Source: CBFGTJ01 sp965651815 (lineage in GTDB: Bacteria > Actinomycetota > Acidimicrobiia > Acidimicrobiales > Microtrichaceae). Taken from it: a stretch of 7,337 nt of DNA. The position numbers and the translations under genes were made by a program. The number at the start of each line of letters is the position of its first letter. Within the stretch, counting starts at the first letter, position 1. The notes under the pieces are model-generated. The model made no database searches. It was not told the origin of the DNA and worked only from the letters and a program-made list of their open reading frames with translations. Positions 6,657-7,337 of the stretch are shown one piece after another. The DNA lies in NCBI GenBank assembly GCA_965651815.1, contig CBFGTJ010000157.1:1-7337 (forward strand). The letters are read 5' to 3'.

Positions 6657-7196
6657 ATGGTGCACGTCAACCTCCGACCGCGGCCATGGATGGCGCTGCC
6701 CGCCGCGGCCGTGATCGCCGCCCTCGTGACATCGAACCGGCGCCGTCACGCCGCGGCGCAGGACCAGCCCGCCGATGTGGGGTTCATGCTCGCGATGCAC
6801 GACGCGTTCCGGCGTGACCTGGGTCGCCTCGAACGGGCGGTCGACGCGCACGAGCACGGTCACCTGTCCGAGGCGGAGCGCACCGGATGGGAGGGGTTCA
6901 GGGCGGTTCGCGAGCTCGCGACGCTCGTGCGCGACCACCTCGAACACGAGGAGGCCGCGGTGCTCCCACTGTTGGAACGCCACCTCAGCCGGCGCGAATG
7001 GCGGTCCTGGCTGCTCACCGAGCGGGGACGTCGCTCCTTCGCGGAGCGGGCCGACTTCCTCGGCTGGGTGCTCGACGACGCCGAGCCCGCGGACCGGGAC
7101 GCGGTGATGGCCGAACTGCCGCCGCCCGCGCACGTCGTGTACCGGTGGGTCCTCCGGCCGCGCTACGAAGCGCAGCATCGGTGGGAGGCGGCGTGA
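6657..7196 (+). CDS. Shortened hemerythrin-like (HHE-type) protein with N-terminal hydrophobic segment
   Basis: A 179-aa protein. The ATG at 6657 has ribosome binding site AGGAG (6645-6649) 7 nt upstream; an in-frame GTG at 6636 has none. Residues 11-26 (WMALPAAAVIAALVTS) are hydrophobic, followed by RRRH (28-31), so it may be anchored in the membrane with the main domain inside. The rest resembles actinobacterial hemerythrin-domain proteins, whose four-helix bundle binds a di-iron centre for oxygen, NO or redox sensing. Helix 1 is MHDAFRRDLGRLERAV (47-62, H48), the last bundle helix is VRDHLEHEEAAVLPLLERHL (91-110; H94, H97, E98, E99), and the tail ADFLGWVLDD...LPPPAHVVYRWVLRPRY (132-170) is typical. 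The usual middle helices with an HHxxxED-like motif seem to be missing; GWEGF (78-82) runs straight into the last helix. A His cluster HEHGH (65-69) sits in the connecting loop. Metal binding is therefore uncertain. It lies 124 nt after the anti-sigma gene on the same strand and may or may not be in that operon. Confidence 0.8.
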   Translation: MVHVNLRPRPWMALPAAAVIAALVTSNRRRHAAAQDQPADVGFMLAMHDAFRRDLGRLERAVDAHEHGHLSEAERTGWEGFRAVRELATLVRDHLEHEEAAVLPLLERHLSRREWRSWLLTERGRRSFAERADFLGWVLDDAEPADRDAVMAELPPPAHVVYRWVLRPRYEAQHRWEAA

Positions 7197-7336
7197 CGTG
7201 ACGACGCCCGGCGCCGCAACGTCGGGGGCCGGGGTGGCGGGGCCCCCCAGCGACCCCCGCCCCCCCGGGGTGAGGGAAGCCCAGCGGGGAGGTCGCGCAC
7301 GAACCCGTCCGCGCACGCCCACTCGAGCGCCTGCCA
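7163..7336 (-). CDS. C-terminal end of a probable convergent gene entering from the right edge (unrecognised)
   Basis: Read on the minus strand from 7336, one frame is open to a TAG at 7165-7163 (57 codons). Its first 17 codons all end in G or C, as expected for genes in this genome, and the peptide begins WQALEWACADGFVRDLPAGL, with a balanced composition, whereas the other two minus frames are arginine- and serine-rich like antisense shadows. The last ~35 residues are proline-, glycine- and arginine-rich low complexity. It would overlap the 3' end of the hemerythrin gene by 34 nt. I do not recognise the family. A long GC hairpin (7229-7268) lies inside this tail, which argues that the true stop could be closer to the edge or that the G/C runs contain a sequence error. 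Confidence 0.35.
   Translation of the reverse strand, partial: WQALEWACADGFVRDLPAGLPSPRGGGGRWGAPPPRPPTLRRRASSRHAASHRCCAS
7229..7268. terminator. Long GC-rich inverted repeat, possible bidirectional transcription-end structure
   Basis: CCGGGGTGGCGGGG (7229-7242) and CCCCGCCCCCCCGG (7255-7268) pair at 13 of 14 positions (one T/C mismatch) around a 12-nt loop. It starts 33 nt after the hemerythrin stop codon, at a likely convergent gene junction, where a shared terminator would be expected. There is no T-run on either side, so it does not meet the standard intrinsic terminator rule; hairpins without T-runs are often proposed in high-GC actinobacteria. The long C-runs also make some pairing likely by chance. 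Confidence 0.4.
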
Positions 7337-7337
7337 G

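Noticed and set aside
6666..6675. A second copy of the sequence GTCAACCTC resembling the putative ECF -35 box
   Set aside because: It lies inside the hemerythrin coding sequence (Val-Asn-Leu codons), and no CGTC-type -10 element follows at the required distance.
6411..7322. A 303-codon open frame on the minus strand over the hemerythrin gene
   Set aside because: It is in antisense codon register with the hemerythrin gene and has poor third-position G/C bias near the right edge; a different minus frame there looks more coding-like.

Overview
The window is very GC-rich (roughly 70 % by eye) with strong G/C preference at third codon positions, GTG as well as ATG starts, and protein families typical of high-GC Gram-positive bacteria: an HrpA helicase, a DUF2236/MpaB-type oxygenase, an ECF sigma with a membrane partner, and a hemerythrin-like protein with the actinobacterial type of C-terminal tail. 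I infer an actinobacterial chromosome, possibly an Acidimicrobiia relative; the exact lineage cannot be read from the sequence. I see no tRNA, rRNA, CRISPR array, insertion sequence or other sign of a mobile element.

Layout. Minus strand, left half: hrpA (2-3580, C-terminus cut by the window edge) lies 56 nt downstream of a 449-aa MpaB/DUF2236-family oxygenase gene (3637-4986). The short gap between them can fold into two mutually exclusive hairpins, one of which covers the bases just before the hrpA GTG start. A 234-nt divergent spacer (4987-5220) follows. It holds a GACCGGTC palindrome on the oxygenase side, a hairpin in the middle and an ECF-type promoter-like sequence on the right. Plus strand, right half: an ECF sigma factor (5221-5733) overlaps by 14 nt a single-pass membrane protein (5720-6532) that is probably its anti-sigma factor. 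After a 124-nt spacer with a UUCG-capped hairpin comes a shortened hemerythrin-like protein with an N-terminal hydrophobic segment (6657-7196). At the right edge the best coding signal is on the minus strand, a probable convergent gene whose C-terminus enters the window (7163-7336); a long GC-rich inverted repeat lies within it.

How the parts may work together. The sigma/anti-sigma pair is a classic signal-transduction cassette: the membrane protein has a short cytoplasmic N-terminus, one membrane span and about 205 external residues with four cysteines, two of them in a CxxC. The neighbours on both sides (a probable heme oxygenase and a hemerythrin-like di-iron-family protein) suggest, but do not prove, a redox- or oxygen-related regulon. 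HrpA looks like an ordinary housekeeping RNA helicase, except for a missing N-terminal extension and an arginine-rich insertion.

Nothing here is clearly a new defence or mobile system. The observations most worth a second look are the shortened hemerythrin, the cysteine-bearing anti-sigma candidate, the hrpA leader structure and the hrpA N-terminus.
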